Assembly: GCA_015665315.1 (NCBI GenBank)
Contig: JADFAK010000073.1
Coordinates: 1 to 35,785 of the forward strand
Length of the DNA stretch: 35,785 bases
Direction of reading: 5' to 3'
Source: Flavobacteriales bacterium
GTDB lineage: Bacteria; Bacteroidota; Bacteroidia; Flavobacteriales_D; Sanyastnellaceae
The notes below the pieces were generated by a model that saw only the letters and a program-made list of their open reading frames with translations, had not been told where the DNA came from and made no database searches. Shown in pieces: positions 16,549 to 24,950 of this stretch. Within the stretch, counting starts at the first letter, position 1. Every line of letters begins with the position of its first letter. The position numbers and the translations under genes are program-made.

Positions 16549-18095
16549 TTTTCAGTTACGTTCTTCGTTTTCACAGATCTCGGCATCCGCACCTTAAAGC
16601 AGCTTCCCTCTCCAAGCTTACTTGTAAATATGATGTTTCCTTCCATGAGTTCTGTGTATTTCTTGACAATGTTCAAGCCGAGGCCAGTTCCTTGAATATT
16701 AGTGCTGTTCTGAGCTCTGAAAAATCGCTCGAACATATGCTTTTGGTCCTCCTCAGGAATACCAATACCATTGTCCTCCACCTCAATTATCACTTCGTCT
16801 TCAAGCACCTCGGTTCGCAATACAATTTTTCCGTCAGCCGGCGAGTATTTGCAAGCATTTGAAAGTAAATTCAGAATAATATTCTTCACTACCCCAGGGT
16901 CCAATTTCACCTGATTACCTCCTCTATGTTCGTGCGTTATTACCTGTCCTTGACTAGCTATTTGCTGTACTTCATCTTTCGCTTGGCTGGCACATGCGTG
17001 CAAATCAAATGGCGAAATATTCGTCGAAATCTTCCCAGCTTCCAACTTGTCAAGGCTCAGAAAATCGTTCAAAATCTCGGTTAAGCTTTGTACACCATTC
17101 TTAATCCGATTCACATGTTTCATGCGCTTTTCAAGCTGTGAATCATCCTGGTAACGCTCAATCAAAGAAACAGATGACAATATTGTGCTCAATGGCGTGC
17201 GAAATTCATGTGATGCCATGCTTACAAACCTAGATTTCAATTCGTTCAATTGCTTCTCTGCTTCTAGGGTTTTCTGCAACTCCAACTCGGCCTTTTTCTG
17301 ACTCGTTATGTTCTGTTCGACCACCAATATCTGGTCAATTATTCCCTTATCGTTGGGCAGGCCAACTGCCTGCATTACGTAATAATTATCATTCGATTCA
17401 ATTTCAAACTCTGTGTTTTGACCATTGAGAACCGACTGTAATTTTTCTTCTATCGTGTCTTTGACCTTCATCGGAATTCTATCCAAGTAATTGGTCCCGA
17501 TCAAACTTGCACCAGATATACCAGCCTTGTGTAGCTCCATTCCCTCCACAAAAACATAGGTGAAATCTGCATCAAATACATTGATAGTTCCATTTGGGTA
17601 ATGTCGTGCAATCATGCTATGTAAAAGCTGACTCTCCCGGAGCTGATTGGTGCGTTTCTCAACCCGCTGTTCCAATTCCAAGTTAAGCTCAATAATCTTC
17701 TGTTGACTTGCCTTTCTCTCGCTTATGTCTGAAACCAAACACATAATTAAGAACTCACCATCGAATACAAAATGACTCAATCCAATCTCCACAGGGAACT
17801 CTGAACCATCTTTTGCCAAAGCAGTAAGATCCATTCCCTTACCCATAGATCGTGGTCGAGGATCCTTCGCAAAGTCTCCCCTATGACCTTCATGACCATG
17901 GCGATGTTTCTGTGGAACTAAGTCTTCAATTTTCAACGTCTTGAATTCATCTGATGTGTATCCAAATAAGACTTCCGCCTTAGGGTTAACAATTAAAACT
18001 TCTCCCTTCTTATTCGTCACGATTTGGCCCTCCGCTGCTGTTCTGAACAGAACATCGCACATTGCTTCTAGGTTATCGATCCGTATATTTTCCAT
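16545..18095 (-). CDS. Cytoplasmic PAS sensor histidine kinase
   Basis: 516 residues from ATG 18095; an in-frame start 20 codons upstream would precede the likely transcript start. No membrane helix. PAS1 (about 8-130) contains DLVPQKHRHGHEGHRGDF and LAKDGSEFPVEIGLS; a second PAS-like domain (about 165-275: GTINVFDADFTYVFVEG) and a short coiled coil follow. Kinase core: SMASHEFRTPLSTI (His near 295), NLLSNACKYS, VEDNGIGIP, GTGLGLNIVKKY. It should phosphorylate the receiver-Crp regulator encoded immediately downstream with a 4-base overlap. PAS1 has a His at the place of the FixL haem ligand, so a haem or redox sensor is possible but unproven. Confidence 0.92.
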   Translation of the reverse strand: MENIRIDNLEAMCDVLFRTAAEGQIVTNKKGEVLIVNPKAEVLFGYTSDEFKTLKIEDLVPQKHRHGHEGHRGDFAKDPRPRSMGKGMDLTALAKDGSEFPVEIGLSHFVFDGEFLIMCLVSDISERKASQQKIIELNLELEQRVEKRTNQLRESQLLHSMIARHYPNGTINVFDADFTYVFVEGMELHKAGISGASLIGTNYLDRIPMKVKDTIEEKLQSVLNGQNTEFEIESNDNYYVMQAVGLPNDKGIIDQILVVEQNITSQKKAELELQKTLEAEKQLNELKSRFVSMASHEFRTPLSTILSSVSLIERYQDDSQLEKRMKHVNRIKNGVQSLTEILNDFLSLDKLEAGKISTNISPFDLHACASQAKDEVQQIASQGQVITHEHRGGNQVKLDPGVVKNIILNLLSNACKYSPADGKIVLRTEVLEDEVIIEVEDNGIGIPEEDQKHMFERFFRAQNSTNIQGTGLGLNIVKKYTELMEGNIIFTSKLGEGSCFKVRMPRSVKTKNVTEK

Positions 18096-18152
18096 GTGCC
18101 GTTTAATTAGTATGTACTCAATTAAATTGGAGAATTGATCCACGTCACTTCG

Positions 18153-18160
18153 CAAAATTC
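18153..18160 (-). promoter_or_regulatory. -7-like box GAATTTTG for kinase/regulator operon
   Basis: One mismatch to TAnnTTTG on the minus strand, 58 bases upstream of ATG 18095. Its last G lies 58.5 bases from the centre of palindrome A, almost the same geometry as at palindrome B. Confidence 0.45.
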
Positions 18161-18204
18161 AATGACTTTGCTCAGGACCCGCATGAACACTGTCAGCTCC
18201 AATA

Positions 18205-18218
18205 CTGACAAATATCAC
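18205..18218. promoter_or_regulatory. FNR/Crp-type palindrome A, CTGACAAATATCAC, before kinase operon
   Basis: TGAC-AAAT-ATCA fits TGAY-N4-RTCA. It lies between the divergent kinase operon and pheT. It overlaps a second symmetry, TGTCAG(N8)CTGACA (18191-18210), so a different protein could also read this stretch. Confidence 0.6.
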
Positions 18219-18269
18219 TTTTCAATGATCGTAAGAAAAATTCAAACCTCCGTTAAGTCTTTAAATTTC

Positions 18270-18277
18270 TACCTTTG
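18270..18277 (+). promoter_or_regulatory. -7 promoter box TACCTTTG for pheT
   Basis: Exact TAnnTTTG match followed by C. Transcription would begin near 18284, which rules out the in-frame TTG at 18275 and supports ATG 18305 as the pheT start. Confidence 0.65.
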
Positions 18278-18304
18278 CCCGCTCAACTAAATGGTTGTTT
18301 TAGC

Positions 18305-20782
18305 ATGAAAATTTCATACAATTGGTTGCTTGATTATATTCCTACAAAGAAGTCACCTGAAGAAGTGGGGGAAATACTTACTCAGACAGGTCTAGAAGTA
18401 GAAGGAATAGCCAAAATTCAGTCGGTCCCAGGCGGATTAGAGGGAATTGTAGTCGGAGAGGTTGTCGATAAAAAAACGCACCCGAATGCCGATCGGCTTA
18501 GCATTACCAAAGTAAATATCGGTCAAGACGAAATCCTGGACATTGTTTGCGGCGCCCCCAACGTCGCACAAGGTCAAAAGGTTCTTGTAGCGACTGTCGG
18601 TTCCAAATTATATCCCTCCGAGGGCGAACCGTTCACCATAAAGAAAGGAAAGATCCGTGGCGAAGTATCTGTGGGGATGATCTGTGCCGAAGATGAGTTA
18701 GGTATTGGAACTAGTCATGATGGCATTATGGTGCTTGACGAGTCGGCAGTTCCAGGAACACCTGCAGCTCAATTCCTTGGGCTTACAGATGATTATTCAA
18801 TTGAGATCGGACTTACACCGAATCGAACGGACGCAATGTGTCATATCGGCGTAGCAAGAGATTTAGCAGCTGCACTTCATACCATGCACGGCATTGAAAG
18901 GGAAAATGTAACTCTCACTTTTCCGGATATAAGTAAATACGCAGACAGTAAGGAAGCTTGCCCGATTCAAGTGACAGTGCTTGACAAAGAACGTTGCCCT
19001 CGTTATTGCGGAGTTCTTATAGAAGACTTGAAGGTCGAAGCTTCGCCAGATTGGCTTCAGGATAAACTTCGGGCAATTGGCCTGAGTCCGATCAACAACT
19101 TGGTCGATATTACAAATTTTGTGTTGCACGAATGGGGACAGCCCCTACACGCCTTCGATGCCGATCAAATTGAAGGAAATGAAATAGTTGTTACGACGCT
19201 CAAGTCAGGCACCAAATTTTCAACGCTAGATGAAGTGGAGAGAACTCTTGATGAGCAAGACCTGGTTATTTGCAACAGCCTAGCTCACAATGCAGATCAA
19301 CACAACCAGGCTGGCATGTGCATTGCCGGTGTTTTTGGAGGAATTAATTCGGGTGTGAGCCAGAAGACTACACGTGTATTTTTGGAGAGCGCATACTTCA
19401 ATCCCGTGAGCGTTCGAAAAACTGCCCGACGTCACGGCTTGAATACCGATTCTAGCTTCCGTTTTGAAAGAGGAGTTGATCCGACTATCACTATCAAAGC
19501 TTTACAACGTGCTGCCCTATTGTTGTGCGAAATTGGCGGGGGGAAAATCGTTGGTGGCATCACCGACTCCAATAAAAACGAATTCCCACGAGTAACTATT
19601 GAAGTCAATACAGACAGGATTTGTCGCTTAATCGGTCAAAAAATCGACGCGCAGCATATGCGTGAAATATTACGGGCATTAGATTTTGAATTCACTGCAG
19701 AGTCTGGAGAAAATTGGACAATAACCGCCCCGCAATATCGGGTAGATGTAACTCGAGAAGCAGATGTTGTAGAGGAAATTTTGCGCATCTATGGCTACGA
19801 CAACATCGCATTGCCTACAAAATTGAACGCTTCACTATCCTACTCCAAAGGAAAAGACCGCGACTCTATCCAAAATAAGATGTCGGACTTCCTCTCAAGT
19901 TCGGGTTGGAATGAAATCATGTCAAATTCGCTGACAAAGAGTGAATACGCTACATGGATTAATGAAGGAGGCATACAAGACAAGTTTTCGGTCAAAATGC
20001 TTAATCCACTTAGCTCTGATTTGGACGCATTGAGACAAACTTTATTATTTCAAGGACTTGAGGCAATAGCTCTAAATCAAAACCATCGCAACCCCAATCT
20101 GCAGCTTTATGAATTCGGTAAGGCATATTTCAAGAAAGAAGACGGAGGTTACCGCGAGGATGCTTTACTTGGCCTTTTCATCACAGGTTTCGATGAATCT
20201 GAAAACTGGAACCATGGTCAAGTGCTTGCCGATTTCACAAAGATCAAAGCACCTCTAGATGCGGCCATGCTTAAATTTGGCATAGACGGAGGACGCGATG
20301 AATTATTAGAAGGGAATGCCATTTTCTCCCAGCGCCTGCAAAGAAAGGTGAGAAATAAAGTGCTTTGTACTTTAGGCACCGTGAATCAAGCAATTCTTAA
20401 GAAGTTTGACATCAAACAAACCGTATACTTTGCCGATATTGATTGGGATCTATTTATTGAAGCGGTCGTCACCAAGCACCCAGTATTCAAAACTCTACCT
20501 AAGTTTCCTGAAATGAGACGAGATTTGTCTCTATTGGTTGATACAGATAAAAACTTCGCCGAGATAAGTCAGATTTCAAAAAAACAGGACAAGAAAATCT
20601 TGCGCGACATTGGTCTCTTTGACGTATACGAAGGAAAAAATTTGCCGGAAGGAAAAAAATCCTACGCCGTTAGTTTCGTCTTCCGCGACGATGAGAAAAC
20701 GTTAACGGATAAGCAGGTAGACAAGGTAATGGCTCAGATCCAACATGCGTTGAGCAAAGAACTAGGTGCTGAATTGAGATAA
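18305..20782 (+). CDS. pheT: Phenylalanyl-tRNA synthetase beta subunit
   Basis: 825 residues from ATG 18305 (MKISYNWLLDYI, the canonical PheT start). Domains in order: B1 with the tRNA-binding fold (GIVVGEVVDKKTHPNADRLS, KGKIRGEVSVGMICAEDELG), B3/B4 editing region (LTPNRTDAMCHIGVARDLA, VDITNFVLHEWGQPLHAFDAD), B5, the catalytic-like core, and the C-terminal FDX-ACB domain (KFPEMRRDLSLLVD to the end). It pairs with PheS (4711-5724) and proofreads mischarged Tyr-tRNA-Phe. It leads an operon with an acyltransferase (6-base gap). Separation from pheS means the two subunits are balanced in trans. Confidence 0.97.
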   Translation: MKISYNWLLDYIPTKKSPEEVGEILTQTGLEVEGIAKIQSVPGGLEGIVVGEVVDKKTHPNADRLSITKVNIGQDEILDIVCGAPNVAQGQKVLVATVGSKLYPSEGEPFTIKKGKIRGEVSVGMICAEDELGIGTSHDGIMVLDESAVPGTPAAQFLGLTDDYSIEIGLTPNRTDAMCHIGVARDLAAALHTMHGIERENVTLTFPDISKYADSKEACPIQVTVLDKERCPRYCGVLIEDLKVEASPDWLQDKLRAIGLSPINNLVDITNFVLHEWGQPLHAFDADQIEGNEIVVTTLKSGTKFSTLDEVERTLDEQDLVICNSLAHNADQHNQAGMCIAGVFGGINSGVSQKTTRVFLESAYFNPVSVRKTARRHGLNTDSSFRFERGVDPTITIKALQRAALLLCEIGGGKIVGGITDSNKNEFPRVTIEVNTDRICRLIGQKIDAQHMREILRALDFEFTAESGENWTITAPQYRVDVTREADVVEEILRIYGYDNIALPTKLNASLSYSKGKDRDSIQNKMSDFLSSSGWNEIMSNSLTKSEYATWINEGGIQDKFSVKMLNPLSSDLDALRQTLLFQGLEAIALNQNHRNPNLQLYEFGKAYFKKEDGGYREDALLGLFITGFDESENWNHGQVLADFTKIKAPLDAAMLKFGIDGGRDELLEGNAIFSQRLQRKVRNKVLCTLGTVNQAILKKFDIKQTVYFADIDWDLFIEAVVTKHPVFKTLPKFPEMRRDLSLLVDTDKNFAEISQISKKQDKKILRDIGLFDVYEGKNLPEGKKSYAVSFVFRDDEKTLTDKQVDKVMAQIQHALSKELGAELR

Positions 20783-20788
20783 TTACAC

Positions 20789-22141
20789 GTGAAATCAACT
20801 GGCCGCAGATTTTCAATTGGATATTTCATACTGGAACCACCAGTGAAATTAGGTTTGCGTGTATTTTACCGCCATTATGGTACCATGGGGCTCGACAATT
20901 TTCCTTCGGTTGATAAACCCACAATATTAATCGCCAATCACCAAAACGGAATGATGGATCCGTTTATGATCTGTGCCTTTGCGCCTAGACAACTGCATTG
21001 GCTCACACGAGCTGATGTATTCAAGTCACCTTTGGTCTACAAATTCCTCACACACATCAACATGTTGCCAATCTATCGTGAGCGTGATAAGGTTGCAGAT
21101 ATAGGCGACAAAAACGAGGCCATCTTCCAAGAGTGTTATAGCAGGATAGCGGCTGGGAATACTATTTGTCTCTTTCCAGAAGGTAATCATAACCACGTAA
21201 AACATTTGCGCACGCTAAAAAAAGGCGCTGCGAGGCTTGCTTTCGGGACTCTCGAAACAAAAGGTAGAGACTTAGATATTCAAATAATACCAGTTGGCCT
21301 AGAGTACAGTGCATTCAATTTATTCCGAAGCTCACTACTTCTCAACTTTGGAGCACCCATTCCAATTCAAGACTACCTTGAACAATACGAGCAAAATGCG
21401 GCATTGGGGATTACTGGTTGCGTGAGAGACATGCATACGCGATTATCGGATTCCATAATCGACATCAAATCATCAAAACTCATTGACCTGTGTGAAAATT
21501 CACGATATATGGCCAATGAACAGATGTTGGCTCAATTGAATCTCAACAGCTCGTTGGAAAATGATTTTATTGCTTACCAGTCTCAAGTTAAAAAACTTCA
21601 ATCCCTTGAGGGTCTCCACGACGACAAACTAGCTTCTTTGAGTGAGATGAGCGTCAAATTTAAAGAGTTATTAGATGAGAGAAATATTCGGCTCGAAGTA
21701 CACGAGAAGGCCTCAAGGAATTTAGGCCAACACCCTCTTTTGGTCTTAGCTTTAATTCTCATGTTTCCTTTGGCTTTAATAGGATTGATTCTTAACGGCT
21801 TGCCCGCATACTTGATTCATGAATTCGTAAAACATAAAGTGAAGGACATCCATTTTAAAAGTTCGATCATGTTCTTCTTAGGGATATTCACGATTCCTAT
21901 TTTCTGGATTTTCGAATATATAGTGGCCTCACTAGTTCTATCGAATTGGACTGCGTCCCTACTCATATTTCCGATGGCAATCGTTTCGGCAATTGTAGCT
22001 ATTCGATTTTGGGAAACTTGGAAGTTGTCCCAAGCTATTTCATGGATTAGAAGCGGGTTTAAAAAGAAAGATAATTCAGCCCTACGGGCAAATAACATCC
22101 GCCACGAAATTATTTCAACTTACCGCGAATTGATCAAATAA
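20789..22141 (+). CDS. PlsC-like glycerophospholipid acyltransferase, membrane protein
   Basis: 450 residues from a GTG start, 6 bases after pheT. The N-terminal half is the acyltransferase domain: IANHQNGMMDPF, where the catalytic His is five residues from Asp rather than four, a form usual in this Bacteroidota subfamily, then LFPEGNHNH and IIPVGLEYS. After about residue 315 three hydrophobic segments follow (LLVLALILMFPLALIGLIL, IMFFLGIFTIPIFWIF, LIFPMAIVSAIVAI), which anchor it in the inner membrane. It probably acylates a glycerol-phosphate lipid precursor; the acceptor is not certain. Co-transcription with pheT and the VOC gene is likely. Confidence 0.85.
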   Translation: MKSTGRRFSIGYFILEPPVKLGLRVFYRHYGTMGLDNFPSVDKPTILIANHQNGMMDPFMICAFAPRQLHWLTRADVFKSPLVYKFLTHINMLPIYRERDKVADIGDKNEAIFQECYSRIAAGNTICLFPEGNHNHVKHLRTLKKGAARLAFGTLETKGRDLDIQIIPVGLEYSAFNLFRSSLLLNFGAPIPIQDYLEQYEQNAALGITGCVRDMHTRLSDSIIDIKSSKLIDLCENSRYMANEQMLAQLNLNSSLENDFIAYQSQVKKLQSLEGLHDDKLASLSEMSVKFKELLDERNIRLEVHEKASRNLGQHPLLVLALILMFPLALIGLILNGLPAYLIHEFVKHKVKDIHFKSSIMFFLGIFTIPIFWIFEYIVASLVLSNWTASLLIFPMAIVSAIVAIRFWETWKLSQAISWIRSGFKKKDNSALRANNIRHEIISTYRELIK

Positions 22142-22147
22142 CAAACT

Positions 22148-23203
22148 ATGTACAAGAGCATCAATGGAATTCAGCATTTAGGTGTTGCAGTCACAGACAT
22201 GGACCTTTCCCTAAAATTCTTCCGTAAGATTTTAGGGATGGATGTGGCGTTCTTCGACTCTGTAGCCGCGGCACCATTGATGGATATTTACACGAGAAAC
22301 AAGACAATCACAAAAAGGGCGAGTATGATCCTCAACCTGCAAGGAGGGTGCGCCATGGAAGTGATTCGGCCAACTAGTTTCGAACCAGTGAAAGCCAAGT
22401 TTCAAATTCAGATTGGTGATTTAGGCATATTCATGGGTTGTGTTAAATGCAAGTCGATTGAAAAGTCACACGCCTTTGTAAGGGAGAATAGTGATCATTT
22501 TGTATCAGAGATAAGCAAAGACCCATCAGGTCAGCTCACTTTTTCAATCGAGGATCCCGATGGCAACTGGTTCACTTTTCACGAAGGTGAAGATTGGTAT
22601 ACCGATCTTGGATTGCATTCAGGAGGAATTAGTGGATGTGTAATGGGAGTAACGAATATAGAAGAGAGTTTGGTCCTCTATCGTGACTTGCTAGGATTTG
22701 ATACGGTAGTGTATGATGAAACAGGTGTCTTCGACGATTTCCAAAGACTTCCCGGAGGAAAGAGAGAAATGCGCCGCGTAAAACTTACCCAACGATCCAA
22801 GACTCTTGGAGGATTCGCGAAAGTCGCTGGCGGAACGACAATAGAACTTGTGCAGGTTTTGGAAGGGAAGGTAAACACCATATTCGCTGACCGTATTTGG
22901 GCGGATACAGGGTTTGTTCATCTTGGCTTCGACGTCAAAGGAATGCAACAAGTCGGAGAGGACCTTAAAAAAGCCGGTTTTCCATTCACATGTGACAGCA
23001 ATGAAGCCTTGAGCATGGGTAAAACACGAGTGCACTGCGTTTACATAGATGACCCAGATAAGACATGGCTAGAGTTGATCGAGGTTTACAAGATTCCAAT
23101 CGTCGAAAAATGGGGTCTATTTCTAAATGTCGAAAAGCGTGACCCGAAAAAACCTCTTCCAAACTTCATGCTAAAAGCACTAAAATTTAGCCGCATTAAG
23201 TAG
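22148..23203 (+). CDS. VOC-superfamily protein with two glyoxalase-like domains
   Basis: 351 residues. Two vicinal-oxygen-chelate halves: the first starts with INGIQHLGVAVTDMDLSLKFF and closes with FSIEDPDGNWFTFHE; the second starts GGISGCVMGVTNIEESLVLY and closes VYIDDPDKTWLELIE. The GIQHLG His and the DPDGN...E pattern of metal ligands are kept in the first half. The last 40 residues are basic. Members include lactoylglutathione lyase, methylmalonyl-CoA epimerase and extradiol dioxygenases; I cannot choose among them. The start is 6 bases after the acyltransferase stop, so it ends the pheT operon. Confidence 0.82.
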   Translation: MYKSINGIQHLGVAVTDMDLSLKFFRKILGMDVAFFDSVAAAPLMDIYTRNKTITKRASMILNLQGGCAMEVIRPTSFEPVKAKFQIQIGDLGIFMGCVKCKSIEKSHAFVRENSDHFVSEISKDPSGQLTFSIEDPDGNWFTFHEGEDWYTDLGLHSGGISGCVMGVTNIEESLVLYRDLLGFDTVVYDETGVFDDFQRLPGGKREMRRVKLTQRSKTLGGFAKVAGGTTIELVQVLEGKVNTIFADRIWADTGFVHLGFDVKGMQQVGEDLKKAGFPFTCDSNEALSMGKTRVHCVYIDDPDKTWLELIEVYKIPIVEKWGLFLNVEKRDPKKPLPNFMLKALKFSRIK

Positions 23204-23247
23204 TTATAGGATTGACTTTCAATGCCTTAAGTTGTCAGAATGATTTA

Positions 23248-23262
23248 TGGCACGCGTCTTGC
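23248..23262 (+). promoter_or_regulatory. Sigma-54 (RpoN) -24/-12 promoter
   Basis: TGGCACGCGTCTTGC matches the RpoN consensus TGGCAC-N5-TTGC exactly, with the invariant GG and GC separated by 10 bases; the next base is A. Transcription would start near 23274, giving a leader of about 30 bases that contains a strong GGAGGA before ATG 23304. An overlapping TGCATTTG (23260-23267) is a one-mismatch -7 box and is the main rival. Confidence 0.75.
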
Positions 23263-23290
23263 ATTTGTAGTTTGAAATTAACTTAAAAAT

Positions 23291-23296
23291 GGAGGA
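23291..23296 (+). promoter_or_regulatory. Shine-Dalgarno GGAGGA deciding the DUF4476 start
   Basis: GGAGGA stands 7 bases before ATG 23304. Strong Shine-Dalgarno sequences are rare in this genome type, so this supports 23304 rather than the in-frame ATG at 23289, which overlaps it. Confidence 0.6.
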
Positions 23297-23303
23297 CCAT
23301 ATT

Positions 23304-24119
23304 ATGAAAACTCAATTACAACTTCGTCAAGTCCTGAACCAGGTTTTGGGCTTGCACAATGTTCAGCGAATTGGATTGTTTCTAATTTTAGGTTTCTCAC
23401 TACTCAGTTTTACTGCTGAAGCGAGAGGCTCTGAACTTCGTCTCTCAACATGGGATAATTGTGATTTTGAAATCGAATTTGATCATCAGCACTATTTCTC
23501 TGATCGCAACTTCTCGTTGAACAATTTAAATGCTGGCCAATACAGACTTAAAGTATATCGCCAAGGAGGGAATCCATACGGTGGTGGAGGTGGTCATATC
23601 AATATGCTTTTTGACGGCTATATTGATATTGCTCATAACTCTAGAGTTAAAGCTTCCATCACTCGGAACCGAAGCTTGCGTATTCTAGACGTTCGCAGAT
23701 TAGGGAATGGCGGATCTTATACCGCTTGCGCAAGCCCAGGATATGGAAATCAAAACAATGGTTATAATTCTGGCCACAATAGCGGATATGGCACTTGTGG
23801 TGGGACACTAGATTATGGTTACGCTAACAACTGTCTAAGCCAGGGCGAGTTTAATAGAATACTTCGCGCAATTGACAATGCTTGTTTTGACAGTGATATG
23901 TTGCAAGTCGCCAAGCAAGCAACACGAAATCAACTCATGACAAGTGATCAAGTTCGAATTATCATGAAAAAATTCTCTTTTGAATCGAGCAGATTGGAAT
24001 ACGCCAAATTTGGATTCTCGAGGGTAGTAGACCCAAACAATTACTACGTAGTTAATGAGTCATTCTGCTTCAGCAGCAGTATACGCGAACTAGACAACTG
24101 GTTATGTCAGTTCCAATAG
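23304..24119 (+). CDS. Secreted DUF4476 protein
   Basis: 271 residues. A long N-terminal region with a hydrophobic core (IGLFLILGFSLLSFTAEA) is a signal peptide. A beta-rich segment with PEGA-like character (FSLNNLNAGQYRLKVYRQ, IDIAHNSRVKASI) follows, then a Gly/Asn/Tyr-rich linker (about 150-175) and the C-terminal DUF4476 helical domain: LSQGEFNRILRAIDNACFDSDML, LMTSDQVRIIMKKFSFE, YYVVNESFCFSSS, then a C-terminal helix. The domain is common in Bacteroidota and vertebrate proline-rich proteins; its role is unknown. Expression appears to be under sigma-54, with a terminator after the stop, so it is monocistronic. Confidence 0.88.
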   Translation: MKTQLQLRQVLNQVLGLHNVQRIGLFLILGFSLLSFTAEARGSELRLSTWDNCDFEIEFDHQHYFSDRNFSLNNLNAGQYRLKVYRQGGNPYGGGGGHINMLFDGYIDIAHNSRVKASITRNRSLRILDVRRLGNGGSYTACASPGYGNQNNGYNSGHNSGYGTCGGTLDYGYANNCLSQGEFNRILRAIDNACFDSDMLQVAKQATRNQLMTSDQVRIIMKKFSFESSRLEYAKFGFSRVVDPNNYYVVNESFCFSSSIRELDNWLCQFQ

Positions 24120-24129
24120 AATAATTAAG

Positions 24130-24155
24130 GGCAACTCTTCGGAGTTGCCTTTTTT
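24130..24155 (+). terminator. Rho-independent terminator with UUCG loop
   Basis: GGCAACTC (24130-24137), loop TTCG, GAGTTGCC (24142-24149), then six T. The loop is the extra-stable C(UUCG)G type. It ends the DUF4476 transcript and reaches into the stop region of the convergent SDR gene. Confidence 0.93.
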
Positions 24156-24945
24156 ACTTTTGGGCTTGTTTGAGAAGAATCTTGAAGAACAGGCGTGGAA
24201 CTATTTTGCTCAATACTACTGCCAAGCGCCCTTTTGCTCCTATTACCACTTCGTGCTTTTTTGCATCCGCAGCTCGGACAATCTTTTTCGCACATTCCTC
24301 GGACGACATCCCTTCCTTTTGTCGTGGATCCATTTCTCCAGTGCTACGACCTGACGAATCCAGTGCATTCTGCGAAATACCAGTTTGAACAAATGACGGA
24401 CAAACAATCAGCACATGAATATTTTCGTCGGCCACCTCCAAACGCAACGAATTATAAAAGCCGTGTAGTGCATGTTTAGAAGCCGCATAGGCCGATCTCA
24501 GAAAAAAACCAAATTTACCCGCGAGGCTACTCACGACAATTATTTGCGCGCAGTCGCTTTTCTTCAGTTCAGGAAGTGCTGCCTTGGTTAAAGCAATGTT
24601 CCCAAAATAATTGACCTCCATGATTTTCCGGTCAATACTCATATCGGTTTCTTGAATCAAACTACGCTGACTCACTCCGGCATTATTGATCAAAATATCA
24701 ATCGCTCCGAAACACGACATTGCCCGACTAACAATGTTTGCGAAATCTGATTCAGTCGCGAGGTCTAGGACAATAATTTTCACTTTTTCTGGGTGAGGGA
24801 GATTATTCTGAATTTCGGCCAAGGCAATCTCGTTGCGCCCAGAGAGAATTAATCGGTGATTATTATGCGCATATTCGGCCGCTAACGCTTTTCCAATTCC
24901 AGATGAGGCTCCTGTAATCCAAACTACTAAATTCTGTTCTTTCAC
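24154..24945 (-). CDS. Short-chain dehydrogenase/reductase
   Basis: 263 residues. Rossmann-fold SDR motifs: VVWITGASSGIGKALA (cofactor loop), VLDLA, INNAG, catalytic Ser in VVSSLAGK, and YAASKHALHGF (Tyr-x-x-x-Lys). The C terminus carries a hydrophobic, basic helix (LAVVLSKIVPRLFFKILLKQ), typical of membrane-associated classical SDRs that act on lipids. The substrate is unknown. The start is a GTG; no other in-frame start lies close upstream, and the cofactor motif requires it. A strong -7 box lies just upstream, so the message may be leaderless. Confidence 0.9.
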   Translation of the reverse strand: MKEQNLVVWITGASSGIGKALAAEYAHNNHRLILSGRNEIALAEIQNNLPHPEKVKIIVLDLATESDFANIVSRAMSCFGAIDILINNAGVSQRSLIQETDMSIDRKIMEVNYFGNIALTKAALPELKKSDCAQIIVVSSLAGKFGFFLRSAYAASKHALHGFYNSLRLEVADENIHVLIVCPSFVQTGISQNALDSSGRSTGEMDPRQKEGMSSEECAKKIVRAADAKKHEVVIGAKGRLAVVLSKIVPRLFFKILLKQAQK

Positions 24946-24950
24946 AGTTT

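Noticed and set aside
20930-20965. Apparent damage of the acyltransferase HX4D motif (His five residues from Asp)
   Set aside because: The HQNxxxD form is usual in this Bacteroidota subfamily as far as I know, so it is not evidence of inactivity.
23260-23267. TGCATTTG as a housekeeping -7 box for the DUF4476 gene
   Set aside because: One mismatch and no -33 element; the overlapping sigma-54 element matches at every consensus base. Kept as the main alternative.
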